A DNA stretch of 64,000 nucleotides from Lunularia cruciata (lineage: Eukaryota > Streptophyta > Marchantiopsida > Lunulariales > Lunulariaceae), in NCBI GenBank assembly GCA_948567375.1, contig OX419762.1:50511034-50575033 (forward strand). Direction: 5' to 3'. The notes beneath the pieces were generated by a model that made no database searches, was not told where the DNA came from, and saw nothing but the letters and a program-made list of their open reading frames with translations. Below, one piece after another: positions 22,700 through 34,770 of this stretch. Positions within the stretch are counted from its first letter, which is position 1. Each line of letters starts with the position of its first letter. The position numbers and the translations under genes were made by a program.

Positions 22700-24352
22700 G
22701 AAGCCTGACTTGTCTCCCAACCTCTCCTCTCTATGGGTCCAACTCCACTGATGCCCGTTTAGGCTCTGGAGCACGTACTACACTCCTAGTCACTGCTACA
22801 GATGCATCCACTTGTGCTGCTCCTCACATGAATTCCAAAGCATCTCTATCACCAGCATATGAGGTGGAAGCCTCAACACCCAAACCTGATCTCCTCTAAG
22901 CAATGGCCATACTAGCCAATCTCTGCTCCAACTGCTCAATCCGAGTAGCCATAGTTGTATCAAAAGTAAGGGCATATACTGTACCTCTACTAGGTGTAGA
23001 TCCTCTACTACCTCGTCGTCCATGAACTAGAGCTCCTCTACTACCTACCATAGCAACCCTACCATTCTATAACTACGGGTGTAGGTCAAAACATTGGTCA
23101 CTAGTGTGACCAAATCTGTGGCAATGCTCACACTACCTCTGTGCTGGTTGTGATTCACCCAAGGTATCTGGTCCACTGCCTTTAGGACACTCTCTCCAAT
23201 GGTGAGGTCCACCACAAGTCCAACAAGCAACACCACCACTCATTGGTTGTTGTTGACCCAAAAATGAAGGTAAGGGTCTAACTCCACTAGGCCCTCCACT
23301 CGCTTCATAGGATCTAGGCTATGCACCTTGTCCTCAAAAACCAACTAGGCTTGGTGCACTATGTTGCACTCTAGAACAAGTCACAGCCGTGGATGAGGTC
23401 TCCCTACCAAATCCAGATGTCACCACTCCTCCTCCACCATGTTGAGCTCAATATGCTTAGCCAAACCAAAGACCATTGCCAAAGTAGGCGAAGTAGCCTA
23501 TAACAATGTAGCATCACAAACTCTATGTTGCAACTTCCTATTTGGTATCCCATATCAAAATTGGACTGCCTAGGCCTCAATAGCTCCCTGAGTGAAATTG
23601 ATCAGCCGCCTCATGCGAGTGTATGCCTCGTGTAGGCTCTCTCTAGCCTTCTGCTAGAACTCTTACAAGCTCCTCAGCTTGTCAGTCCGCACTCTCTAGT
23701 AGTTCTACCTCAAACATTAGAAGAAATCCACCATGGGGTTAAACCCCAGTACCACACCACCTCCTACAGCAGTACCTCCACTTGTAGTAGCACTATCTCC
23801 AGCTAGTGCACCTCCACTAGCTCCACTAACACTACTCAAGCTAGAACTCGTAGGTACAGCCAATCTACTCCTATCCATTGAACTTGAAGTGATAGAGACA
23901 TAGTTCAAAGTTCAATATTGTCTCTATAACTTGATCTTCTCTAAATGAGCTCTCCTAAACTCATTGTAGTCATCCATTGGTGGACCCTCTAGATGCTAAA
24001 ACAACCCCTTCCATGCAATGAAGGGCATAAACAAAGTTGGGTTCTACATCTGCTGCAAATCACACCAACTATCAAACTCCTAGATGAAGTTATCCAACTC
24101 AATGGTACCCACTATACTAGAGTAACACCTAGGGCCTTTGGAGGCCCCATAAATCTTGTCCATGTCCCACAACAATGGTACGGATACACCAAGTGCACTC
24201 TCAACTAAATCAACTCCTATGTCAAACTCCAACTCAAAGTCAATCTCCTCCCTCACTAGGACCTGAGATACAAGCTGATATCGAGTACCACTCCAAGTAA
24301 AGCTATTGTGTACTACAGGGCTATCTCCTTGGGAATCCCCAAAGAACTCCAT
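22700..24352 (-). pseudogene. Element A: gag
   Basis: Structural protein starting at ATG 24352 (MEFFGDS), chosen because element B starts at the same place (MEFLGD, 30949). After a Ser/Gly-rich region (SGGTAVGGG) comes the capsid-type region. Two zinc knuckles lie at about 23080-23230: CWTCGGPHHWREC, which is one residue off the CX2CX4HX4C spacing, and CEHCHRFGHTSDQC, which fits exactly. Stops are frequent. Zinc knuckles bind the element RNA. Confidence 0.8.
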
Positions 24353-24904
24353 CATGACAAAGTAACTGCAACTGCAACAGCAAATCGGAACCACAAATTG
24401 CAACTGCAAGTACCCCATCAAGTGCCAACACCACCAAGTGCCAATACCAACTAAGCATCACCCACTAATGTAACTCTAACCAAGATAACTATACTAGGGG
24501 AAAGGGCAACTTGTAACCTGCCATCACAACACACACTCTCACGGTCTACAGGTCATCACTTCTTGCTTCACCAAAGAGAAACAAAGGTAGTTTGATTGGT
24601 CATCACTCCAGCCTCATTACGGAGACCACACTAGAGCACCAACACTCAAAAGTTAGGGCACCTCACACAAATGTGGTGCACAAATAGGAACAAGAGAATG
24701 GAGGAGGTCCAATCACAAGAAATCTAAATGAAAACCCTCCATCTCATAAAACAACACAAGATTGACTCTGCCACCATTTAGCATTTGACATAAGAGAAGT
24801 TTGTATCTAAGTCCTAAGCTACCAAGATCACCAAGAATGGGATCAAACTACCTCTCTTAGCCAAAGCTACAAGTGTATAGATAACATTGGCACATTCACT
24901 AGGA

Positions 24905-24980
24905 CAACAAGTGAGGATGGACCAATTGGCTAGGGCACCAGTCTAGGAACAAGAGATCTAGGGGTCAAACCTTGTTGCGC
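24905..24980 (+). ncRNA. tRNA-like sequence antisense in element A leader
   Basis: TGGACCAATTGG (24918-24929) matches the Pol III A box TRGYNNARNNGG at 11 of 12 positions, and GGGGTCAAACC (24961-24971) resembles the B box GGTTCRANTCC. Spacing is tRNA-like, and CAACAAG upstream can pair with CTTGTTG downstream as a 7-bp acceptor-type stem. The same box pair, also antisense to the element, occurs in the element B leader. A clean cloverleaf could not be drawn, so it is called tRNA-derived and not a tRNA gene. Confidence 0.4.
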
Positions 24981-25089
24981 ATAATCTAGCAGGATGGGTA
25001 GATTTTGCCAACCAATGACCAAGATCTACTCTAAACTAGCTAGCCTCACGCTAGAAAGCTAGCTTGTTGGCCCTTCTAGGCCTTTGTAG

Positions 25090-25425
25090 CCTCTCATAGC
25101 CCAACTTGCAACAAATTGGTCATGCCTTCACCTCTTGAGCTCAAAATCACAACCATTGCTCAAAATTTTCTCCTTCTGTGCTTGAAAATTGGCCACCGCT
25201 TTCGGACATTGTCTGCCTTATTGCCAAATCTCCATCAAGCAACGAGCTTCTTCATAACCTCTCATAGTCCAACTCGCAACAAATTGGTCATACCTTCACC
25301 TCTTGAGCTCAAAATCACAACCACTACTCAAAATTTGCTCCTTCTGTGCTTGAAAATTGGCCAACACTTCTGCACACCGTCTGCCTTATTGCCAAATCTC
25401 CATCAAGCAACGAGCTTCTGCACAC
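25090..25425 (-). repeat. 168-bp tandem repeat in element A leader
   Basis: Two units (25090-25257, 25258-25425) begin CCTCTCATAG and share a long block including GCAACAAATTGGTCAT and CTCAAAATCACAACCA. They are about 95% identical by eye. The repeat lies between the 5' LTR and gag. Confidence 0.9.
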
Positions 25426-25534
25426 CAAGGAAAAATTGAACTTCAATTGAGCTACCAATGATCCACCGAGCTTGGAGATACCACCAACACTCAAAGTTCT
25501 TGCACCTGATTTCCCCCTAATTTCATTTCTTTGA

Positions 25535-25986
25535 TGTAATCAGATTGTTTACAACTCTTGAATCCACTCAACTCAGATCTGTACTTGATCTATCACTCTA
25601 TAAAATACAAACAATTAGGCATTGATTACAATCAAGTCACATCCACTCTAGCTAAGAGAATCCAAATGACACTTGCCGGCCTCTGTCCACCATAGCCAGG
25701 AACTTGAAGGGTCAACATCAGAGAAGTAAGCTCTCTTGAGCTGCACTTCAAAAGTATACCCCTAGATTCAAGCTAGGTTGGAAACCCTAATGATCCCGTT
25801 GATGGCACACTTGATGGTGCAAATAGTGCAAAGTGAAAATGGACCCTACCATGAAGTCAGTACCCTAAACACAAAATCTGACCATCGGAAAGTAGTCTCT
25901 GAGAAACTGTTGAAATAACTCTAACTACTATCACTGCAACTCCAATGTCCAAGCAATCTAGATGAGACACTACAAATGGCGTGACA
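25535..25986 (-). repeat. 5' LTR of element A
   Basis: 452 bases, TGTCACGCC...GATTACA in element orientation, matching 17069-17519. Directly downstream comes TCAAAGAAATG; elements B and C have TCAGAGAAGTG there. This is not the common plant initiator-Met primer site TGGTATCAGAGC, so the primer tRNA is unknown. Confidence 0.9.
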
Positions 25987-28900
25987 TTTTCTCTTGCAAA
26001 TATTAAAAATTTAGTAGATATAGCCTGTCAAATAATTAAAAACTAAAACAAAACTACTATTCTAAAATTAAACCTTGGTCACTGCATCTGCACAAACAAA
26101 CACCAGCAACTTGACAAAATTGTAATTCTGACATTATACTTTGGTAACTCCACATTTGTATAACATTGGAAGATAATGAAATTCTCTAAATGTCTTGTTT
26201 GATCATCTTTAGCGAGGGCTAGAGCAAAACCAATTAGATTGTCTCCTCTTAAAAAAGTAATAAAAATCAGAATGAACCACAATAAAAATTCAAAAATTTA
26301 AAACATATGTCCCAAAAATACATCATCTTGAGAATTAATATAATAGAAAACACTAACTATTACAATCCAATTAGAATTAGCATGCTTAGAAACAAACCAA
26401 AAAGAAAGGAAGAAATAAAATGATTATAAAAATTTTGCTATTATTTGATTGTACAATACTGGTTACAAAGCCATGGCCAAATTTACTGGCAACTATTTGG
26501 CCAAAAAAATTTACATATCTTTTCAAGATAAATGAAAAATATATGAAAATCAATAAGATTGTTATTCATAAAGGGCCTTTCATTCTTAAAACTCTAGCTC
26601 ACGGATATTGTTCTATAAATTCCAAATCTGAAACTTTGGTAAAAGGACTAATAAAATAGTTTCAACTCAACATTATCTACAAGTATGGGTCTCCACGAGA
26701 TGTTGGTGAGAAATTTGGATGAAATTTTTTAATATATACTATAGCCTTTATTTTTCATCAACCCAAGGGTTGGCATTAGATAATTTATTGTTCATAATAA
26801 AAGAACTAAACATTATATGGTGTCACATAGAATTGAGACAAGTCCACAAAATGAGAGAAAAACTGAATCTTTTTTCTCTCCTTGAAAGATTCTAGAGACA
26901 ATGGAACCAAACTTTAGATTCGATACACATGTTTTTGGATTTGTATATATCATAACAGTATATAATGTACTCATTACAGTATGTAATGTACTATGGGAAG
27001 GAAAATACTCTTAAATTTTCTGAGTATATTTGTTGAATATACGTCTAGTCCTACCTTGTTTTAGGACCAATGCAAATGTACATTTGTAGCTCCAAACAAC
27101 CTCTCCTTTGTAAGGTTTCTTGGTGAGAATTGTTTCATTTTTAGCCACGAGTAAGAGGCACTCAAGAACAAAGATGATTAGCTTTTTTTGTAGCAAATGA
27201 ACAACAAAGACAAAACATTTGATTTTCTCTTCCACCTCAAGATCTTGGTACAATGCTCACATCACATAATTATTTTATGGCAAAAGAGGTGTTAAGGTGT
27301 TAGAAAATTAAATATCATCTTATATCTAAAGCAAAACTTTCAAAATAATACTAATGAAATCAATAATACTAATTTAATCAAATTCAAATGAAATATGTCA
27401 AGGATAGTGCATATCACTAGCCCTTTTTTAATTATCTTGTTGAAGAATGATCGATTATTTTTAAAATGAAGTAAAATAAATATATAATTACGAGGTATAG
27501 TAAAATATTTTGAGATCATATTGTAACATTTATGTTTTTGTTATCTAGAGATATATTTATGTTTTAGATGGTCTAGAAAGTAGGATTCTAGAATCTTACT
27601 TATGTAATGACTATATTAAAATAGTAATTTCAATCTAAAATAAGAGTTTTAAGTCTTATTTTAATACTGAAATCTATCTTAACCTATTCTTATGTCTTTT
27701 CTTTAACATCATTTCTTCCACAGACTTTCATCATTGTACTAAGGAATCAAAAACATCTTAAATGTTTCTTGGATGCATCAAAGATATACTCACAAATGAG
27801 AGAGCTAATAATCAAAATAAAAATTGTCGGCAAAAGCACATGACACAAAGTATATATTACATTGTTGAAGCACATTTCTTTTGTACTTTTCTTTTTAGTA
27901 AGACTTTTGAATTCCATGGAGTTGCCAATAGCACCACCATTACCCAAAGTTTGATCTTCAACATGGTTAGTAGTATAATTATCTTTGCATATAAAAGGAA
28001 TGCCTCTAGTTGAAAGAGACATGCTAATGAGAGGAAAATTGGGTGCAAATTTTTCATCCTAGAGTTGAGTTTACATAATTGGTGCCTCAATATATAAAGC
28101 AAGAATATCTACATGTAACATGTCTATTGGATGTGGCATCTGCTCAAGAACAAACTTCATGTGAAACACTCTTATTTAAAAAATATATTTACTAAATAAC
28201 CAAATCTCCCTTTTTGTATTGACATTTATATATTGTTCTTTCTTGCTTTGTCAAGGAGGACTATCCTTCTCAATTTGACCTTTCTTCAAATGTATGTTTG
28301 ATGGATTTGTAAGTTCAAAATTTCCTTACAACAAGTATTAATATCCAATCCTTCAACTTTCTTGTGGCAAAAGAAAGGCAAAGGCACTCTTTCTATGGCC
28401 TGAAGGTCTTGTGGAACATTTGGAACAACAAGACTACCTTGTAGTATTGCAAGATTGACTTAAAACACTTGAAGATTAACCCTTGGAAGTATTGCAACAA
28501 ACCATGCTAGCTAATAGAATTATTGGTTCAAAATGACTATTGAGGTTGATGTTCATATTTATGTGAAGGATAATCTCCGTTCAATGAATTGCATTCTACC
28601 TTCTCTACAAGCATATCAATAATCTAAGGCAACTTGTATTATACATTTAATTCCCTGTAATATTGGATGATATGGATAAAATATTCAATGAATAATTTGG
28701 AATGCTCTAAAGCACTCCTATATACTTATACAAGGTAGCAAAATTCCTTTGGATCAATGACATATTGCACTACTTTTCTTATCTATTTGAAAACTAAGTA
28801 CTAGAGATGTGTTGTTGAAGAGGATGTATGGAGTTATATACTTCAAGAATCCTTCTAGTAGTTACTTGGATATTGCATGATAATCCACATTTAGGATGAA

Positions 28901-29451
28901 TGAGAAAGGAATAATAAAAATAAATTGGAGTCTTGATGAGCAAACTTGCCTCCATAAATTTTTCTTGTCTTTGGAAAAAATGATTCAACTCTTAAAAGAA
29001 TTGAGGTTACCCCTCAGTGGAATATATATCTCTTTATAATCAATACCACTCTATTGCCTAAATGAATCATAGCATATGAAGGACTCATCATGGAATCATC
29101 ATGCAAGGTAGGAAGGCAAATAACTTGGATCAATGGTATATTGTGTAAATTTTCAATCTATGTGAAAAGTAGGGAATGTATACGAGTGTTGTTGAAGAAG
29201 ATGTATGGAGTTATATGATTCAAGAGTCCTTTTAATATTCACTTGGACATTGCATGGCAAATCCATGGTTATGATGCATGAGAAAGGAATAAATCTACAT
29301 AGTTAGAGTCTACGTGAGCAAACTTGTCTATATAAAAAATTTCTTGTTTTTCTTATTGTCTACATAACTTTGGAAAGAACTAAATTTAATCTTGAAGTAG
29401 TTAAGGTTGCACTTTAGGTGCAATATATAGCTCTTCACAATGAATATTACT
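25987..29451. other. AT-rich spacer between elements A and B
   Basis: No gene was recognised. Composition is strongly AT-rich and the ORFs (for example 26420-26659) look random. The right end holds a 376-bp-period duplication that stops exactly at the 5' LTR of element B. Confidence 0.55.
28751..29449. repeat. Diverged tandem duplication, period 376 bp
   Basis: Units 28751-29046 and 29127-29449 share GGATCAATG, TGTTGTTGAAGA, GATGTATGGAGTTATAT, ATGAGAAAGGAATAA and AGCAAACTTG in order. The second unit ends where element B begins. Confidence 0.85.
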
Positions 29452-29687
29452 TGTCATGACATTTGTAATGCCATTTCTTTGATGTTGAGCTTTTGAGTTC
29501 TTGACTATGGTGGAGAGACTTCCACAAGCGTCACTTGGAGTCTCTTAGAGAGAGTAGGTGTGGCTTGATTATAATTTGTACTTGATTGTTGGTAGACTGT
29601 TGAGTGAAGGATTAAATATAGATCTGATTTGAGTGTAATTTGAGTGTAATTTGAGTGTGATTTGAGTGGAAGAATGAATTAATTACA
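29452..29687 (+). repeat. 5' LTR of element B, internally deleted
   Basis: It starts TGTCATGACATTTGTA and then jumps to a point about 250 bases into the family LTR (TTCTTTGATGTTGAGC). It contains an 11-bp tandem repeat (ATTTGAGTGTA, about four units, 29627-29668) and ends GAATTAATTACA, followed by TCAGAGAAGTGGGAG. Confidence 0.8.
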
Positions 29688-30069
29688 TCAGAGAAGTGGG
29701 AGTCAAGGGAAATTGAGTGTAAGCATTGAGGGCGTTGGTAGTATCTCAAGCTTGGTTGGTTGTTGGTACATTTGATCATGGTCCTAGATTTCCTTAAGAG
29801 TGATCATGTGCAAAAGCCCTATTCAAGTTTATGCATATTTTGGTAGTGGGGCAGACAATGTGCAAAATCATAACCCAAATTTCTAAAAAGTGAGTCAATT
29901 TGAGACAATGGGTGTTCAATTTGAGCTCAAGAGGTGAAATCAAGGTCAATTTGGAGCAAATCAAGGTCAATTTGGAGCAAATTGAGCCCAAAGTGCAAAA
30001 TTTAAAGAGTTCAAATTGGCAAGAAGAAATGCCACATTTTTTGCATTTCAAGGCATAGGACTGTGGGTT

Positions 30070-30236
30070 AGAGAGGCTATCAATGCCTAGAAAGGCCAAC
30101 AAGCCAGCTTGTGAAATTCACAGGACTCTATGTTAGAGAAGCTATGAATGCCTAGAAATGCCAACAAGCCAGCTTGCTAGTGTGAGAAGCTATGAATGCC
30201 TAGAAATGCCAACAAGCCAGCTTGCTAGTGTGAAGT
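30070..30236 (+). repeat. Short tandem repeats in element B leader
   Basis: A unit containing GCTATGAATGCCTAGAAATG and CCAACAAGCCAGCTTG is present about three times (starts near 30077, 30141 and 30189). It is the counterpart of the leader repeats in element A but with a different unit. Confidence 0.85.
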
Positions 30237-30344
30237 TAGCTGGTTGAGATGAGTTTTGGTAGTTTTTGGTCATCATGTGGCAAAATCTACCTACCTTTCT
30301 AGATTATGCACATAATAGTGTTTCAACCCTTCTAGCTTATGTGC

Positions 30345-30415
30345 ATAATAGGATTAGAACTCTAGAACTTTGGTCATTAGACTAGTGCCCTAACCAATTG
30401 GTCCACCTTCACTTG
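30345..30415 (-). ncRNA. tRNA-like sequence antisense in element B leader
   Basis: On the minus strand, TGGACCAATTGG (30394-30405) is identical to the A-box-like motif in element A, followed by TTAGGGCACTAGTCTAATGA and GTTCTAATCC (B-box-like, 30351-30360). Orientation relative to the element matches element A. Only partial tRNA folding is apparent. Confidence 0.4.
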
Positions 30416-30948
30416 TTGTCTTAGTGATTGGTAGACTAACACGTATACACATGTAGCTTTGGCTAGGAGAGGTAGTTTGATTCCATCCTTGTTGATCTTG
30501 GTAGCTTAGGAGTAGGTAGACACTCTTATTATATCAAATGCCAAAAGGTGATAGAGTTAATTTGGTGTTGATTTTTGAGATGGAAGGTTTTGTTTAGACT
30601 TCTTGTTATTGGATTCCTTCCATTCTCTACTTTCTATTTGTGCACCATGTTTGTGTGAGGTGCCTTGACTGTAGAGCATTGGTGCTCTAATACATTCTCG
30701 ATAGTGAGGTTGGAGTGATGACCAATTAGACTACATATGTTTCTCTCCGGTGAGCCAAGAAGTGATTACCTATAGACCATGAGAGTGCATGCTATGATGG
30801 CATATTATAGGTTCCATTTTCTCCTAGTGTAGTTGTCACAATTAGAGCTACATTAGTGAGTGATGTTTAGCTAGTGGTGGCACTTGGTAGTGATCCTTGG
30901 TGCGGTACTTGTGGTGGTTATAGTTGTAGTTTGAATTACATTGTCACG

Positions 30949-32640
30949 ATGGAGTTCTTGGGGGATTTTAGAGGAGGTATTACTATAGTTTGTAGTGGGT
31001 TAATACAAAATGGCACTTTGTATTGGCTTGTATCTTAGGTCACAATGAGGGAGAAGATTGACTCTAATTTGGGGTTTGATACAAAAGCTAATTTAGTTGA
31101 GAGTGCACCCAATGTGTCCACACCATTGTTATGGGATATGGACATGATTTATGGGGTCTCCAAAGGCCCCAATTGCTACTTTGCCACAATGGGTACCATT
31201 GAGTTGGATGACTTCATCTAAAAGTTTGACAGTTGGTGTGATCTATAGCAAATGTGAAACTCTATTATGTTCACACCTTTCATGGCATGGAAGGGATTAT
31301 TTCAACACTTGGAGGTTCTACCAATGGATGACTATCATGAGTTTAAGAGAGGTCATTTGGAGGAGATTGAGTTATGGAGACAGTATTGGTCTCCAAACTA
31401 TATCTCCATCACTTCAAGCTTGGTTGTTAGGGGTAGATTGGTTGTACCTACACGTTCTAGCTTGAGTAGCATTGGTGGAGCTAGCGAAGGTGCACTAGTT
31501 GGAGATAGTGCTACTACAAGTGGAGGTACCGCTATAGGAGGTGGTGTAGTACCAAGGTTTAACCCCATGGTGGAGTTCTTCCAATGTTTAAGGTAGAACT
31601 ACTAGGGAGTGCGGAATAACAAGCTGAGGAGCTTGCAAGAGTTCCAACAAAAGGCTGGAGAGAGCCTACACAAGGCATGCACTTGCATAGGCGGCTGATT
31701 AGTTTTGCTCAAGGAGTTACAAAGGCCCAACAGTCCAATTTTGGAATGGGATACTAGATAGGGAGTTGCGACATAGAGTTTGTGATGCTACGTTGTTACA
31801 GGCTACTTTGTCTACTTTGGCGGTGGTCTTTGGTTTGGCTAAGCGTATTGAGCTCAACATGGTGGAGGAGAGAGTGGTGACATCTAGATTTGGTAGAGAG
31901 ACATCATCCACAATTGTGACTTCTTCTAGAGTGCAGCAAAGTGCACCACGCCTAGTTGGTTTTCAAGGACAAGATGGACAACCTAGATCCTATGGAACGA
32001 GTGAAGGGCTTATTGTAGCTAGACCCCTACCTTCATTTTTTGGTCAAAAGCAATCAATGAGTGGTGGTGTTGCTTATTGGACTTGTGGTGGACCTCATCA
32101 TAGGAGAGAGTGTACTCAGGGCAGCGGACCTGATACCTTTGGTGCATCATAGCTAGCATAGAGATAGTGTGAGCATTGCCATAGATTTGGTCACACTAGT
32201 GATAGGTGACCTACACCTAGAGTCACGGAGTGGTAGGACTGTTATGGCAAATAGTAGAGGAGCTCCATTTCATGGAGGACAAGGTGGTAGAGGTGGTGGT
32301 AGAGGATCTACACCTAGTAGGGTTGTAGTACCTACCCTTGCTTCTAATATAGTTATGGCTACTTGGATTGGGTAGTTGGAGCAGAGATTGGCTAGTATGG
32401 CCATTGCTTAAAGGAGATCAGATTTGGGTGTTGAGGCTTCCACCTCATATGCTAGTGATAGAGATGCTTTGGACTTCATGTGCGGAGCAGTCCATGTGGA
32501 TGCATCTACAATAGTGACAAGGAGTGCAGTATGTGCTTCAGAGCCTAGAAAAGCATCAGTGGAGTTGGACCAACATAGAGGAGAGGTTGGGAGATAGGTC
32601 AAAATTTCCCAATCTTTCACACTTTCTTAGGCCCTACAGA
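30949..32640 (+). pseudogene. Element B: gag
   Basis: Starts at ATG 30949 (MEFLGD). Readable pieces include LLWDMDMIYGVSKGP, a Ser/Gly-rich segment (31440-31540), the capsid-type region KLRSLQEFQQKAGESLH, and a helix-rich stretch LATLSTLAVVFGLAKRIEL-like near 31800. Zinc knuckles lie near 32080-32220: YWTCGGPHHRREC with its first Cys mutated to Tyr, and CEHCHRFGHTSDR with its last Cys lost. Stops break the frame. Confidence 0.8.
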
Positions 32641-32809
32641 CGTCATCCATGGCTCCTAGACATCCTATTGTAGGTGTGGTGGGTGGTGATGGGATGCATG
32701 ATGGACTACCTACTAGTCAGCCACATGCCATTACATAGGTTGAGTCTAGCACGATGTGGGGAGTGGCTCAGCTGATTATGCGCTATCTTTTATTTTCAGC
32801 CAGTGACAT

Positions 32810-33240
32810 GTGAACATTGGAGGTTGACCCAACCCTAGTATTCAGATTGGCTGCAATGCTTTGTGAGAGTAGGGACGATGTGGTTCCTATTACTAGAGCA
32901 AAGGTGATTGATAGTGGAGTTGACTTGGTTGAGGAGCATGGGATTCGCTCAATGACCAATTGTTTATGGCAGGCAACAATGGCTAGATTGGAGGAGTTGC
33001 TAGCTAGACCGGCCTTTGAGAGAGCACAATTCACACTTGGTGTTGTCCTATTGGATAACCAAAGGGGGATTTTCCGTTTGGTGGGACCTTCAAGGAAGGT
33101 CTATACACCATAGAGAGTCTTATTAGACTCTAATGCACATCCCCTTGGGTTGGGAAAGGCTGCAATTGTCGGTCTAGAGTAACAAAAGACCAATGTGAAG
33201 AGGTGTCTATTTCAAATCTAAACATCTCTAGGTGGTGGTT
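32810..33240 (+). pseudogene. Element B: aspartic protease region
   Basis: An upstream helical part (DPTLVFRLAAMLCESRDD, then IDSGVDLVEEHGIRS) leads to ERAQFTLGVVLLDNQRG and the active-site block LLDSNAHPLGLGK, with Asp at 33126-33128. The Gly of D-S-G is Asn here. The family resemblance to the element A protease is clear. Confidence 0.75.
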
Positions 33241-33765
33241 CAACATAGTATTTCACACATGAGGAGCTGGTCATCTGACTGATAGCTTGGTGGTGAGAGC
33301 TCAAGCTATTGCAACAATAGCTAAGTCATATGATGTGCTAGTTGGTGGAGAAGTGCTATACCCCATGGGTTTTAGTATTGACTATTGGGAGGAGATAGCC
33401 TCCTATAGACTAGGTTGACAGTCAAGTGAGGAACGAGCATATCACCTACCAATACGCTTTAGTAGTGGCAATCTTGGCTCATTACAGTCCGAGACCATGG
33501 TAGCATCAATTTCAGCTTTCAATGGTGCAGTTACTTGGCCTGGTGACTTATTGGAGGGGAACACCCATGCAGAGGATATTCCAATACCAAAGGAGATCAC
33601 TCAGATTTGGAGTACAAGTGGGATTGTTCTATCCACCTTGGATGTTCCATTGTGGAGTTCAGAGGAGGCATTGTAGCAACATGCAGATCAATTGGTGCAA
33701 TAGGCTTGGAGCAGAGCCTTTGTACCACCAAGAGACCAGGGTGAGGATGAGCTTCTAGAGTTGAT
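33240..33765 (+). pseudogene. Element B: conserved protease-methyltransferase linker
   Basis: The counterpart of element A 21532-22060, with LYPMGFSIDYWEE near 33360, FNGAVTWPGDLLEGN near 33520 and STLDVPLWSSE near 33640. Function unknown. Conservation between two decayed copies suggests a real domain in the ancestor. Confidence 0.6.
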
Positions 33766-34770
33766 TACCTTGACACCTTTGGATATCACATTGATTGCTT
33801 GGTAGTATCTAATGGAGTATATCTATTGGAGTTGTTTGGTGGGATTAGCATTGGACTAGTTGTAGTACTACATGCACGTATATGAGTATAAAGGTACTTG
33901 TATGTGGAGAGAGATGAGACTACTAGGCAAGACTCTCTCCATCATGTGGCACACTTGGCCTATTGGTATCTTGAGTTATTACTAATGTTAGCAGTCAAGG
34001 GTTACTAGAAGGCCCTACCAACAGACATTTCTTTACTAGGGGTGCATGATCTAGAGAGACATGGGCATGTTTATTTGGTAATTTCTGGATGGCTATGTCA
34101 AGGACATACATATGCTGGCCAAGGTTTGGGTCTTTGGGATCCCCGTTTTGATGTGTTTTGGGATACATTACAAATACTATGACATCTCCATGTTCATTAG
34201 TTTGTTTCTCCAACTTAGATTTTGGAGAACATCCCTTTGATGGGTGATTCTTGCACCCAGGTGGTGGCAAGTACACATCAGGTCCATTCTTGGATGGGAC
34301 CTGCTGTTTTGTTAGATATAGCCAGAGTGGGATCACGAGCTCATTGTCTTTGTCTTTGGTGGAAAAACCTCTTACCTAAAGAGGTTCTACTACATGCATA
34401 TGATGGGATTCAACGACTAGACCACATCCTTGTTGATGATATCTTGGATGTTGGACGTTAGTCTCAGACAGTGGTAGTGACTGATAGGTTACCTATCGTA
34501 GTGGTAAACCTAATTGGACAGTCTAGAGCCACTTTTCCCATACTCATGAGTTTCCCATGCTTTTTGAGAGGGAGGTCTTGGACTAGTTTGGGACTCACAG
34601 TTACAGCAATTGGTGGAGCTCAATGTTGATGAGAGAGAGTGAGCAATAGGTTTTTGCACTAGTACCATTGTTCCAGCAATGTTAGAGGCATCCATGCTTT
34701 AGGTGTTAGGTCAAGCTATGAACCTAAATTGTTTGACTTGGATTGTGCTCCTTGGCTTGGCAGAGCAGCG
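33765..34770 (+). pseudogene. Element B: C5 cytosine DNA methyltransferase domain
   Basis: Motif I LELFGGISIG (from 33826) is intact, followed by YLYVERDET (motif II-like). Motif IV reads GWLCQGH (34087-34107): Pro of the PCQ core is Leu, but Cys and Gln remain. Motif VI is LENIPLMGD (34219-34245) and motif VIII VGSRAHCLCLWWKN (about 34330-34370). Further on come VDDILDVGR and the LGQAMNLNCLTWI motif X-like stretch (about 34710-34745). Frameshifts occur between motifs. Together with copies A and E this shows the complete methyltransferase motif order embedded in a retrotransposon. Confidence 0.9.

Larger units (their letters stand above)
17069..25986 (-). mobile_element. Element A: Ty3/gypsy with methyltransferase and PHD finger
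   Basis: An 8.9-kb LTR retrotransposon on the minus strand. It runs from a 5' LTR (25535-25986) through a leader with tandem repeats and an antisense tRNA-like sequence, then gag, protease, linker, C5 DNA methyltransferase, RNase H, integrase and PHD finger, to the 3' LTR (17069-17519). The reverse transcriptase is missing: compared with element B, about 750 bases are deleted at about 20058. The order protease-RT-RH-integrase identifies Ty3/gypsy. No target duplication could be matched, because the left edge abuts an extra copy of internal sequence. Many stops make it inactive. Confidence 0.9.

Noticed and set aside
24905-24980. A functional tRNA gene
   Set aside because: Box motifs are present but the arms do not fold into a clean cloverleaf, and no anticodon arm is convincing.
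26420-26659. AT-rich ORF in the spacer
   Set aside because: Composition matches flanking non-coding DNA and no motif is visible.
29406-29451. TTGCACTTTAGG as an earlier start of the element B 5' LTR
   Set aside because: The same bases belong to the 376-bp duplication in the flanking spacer, so they are host sequence.
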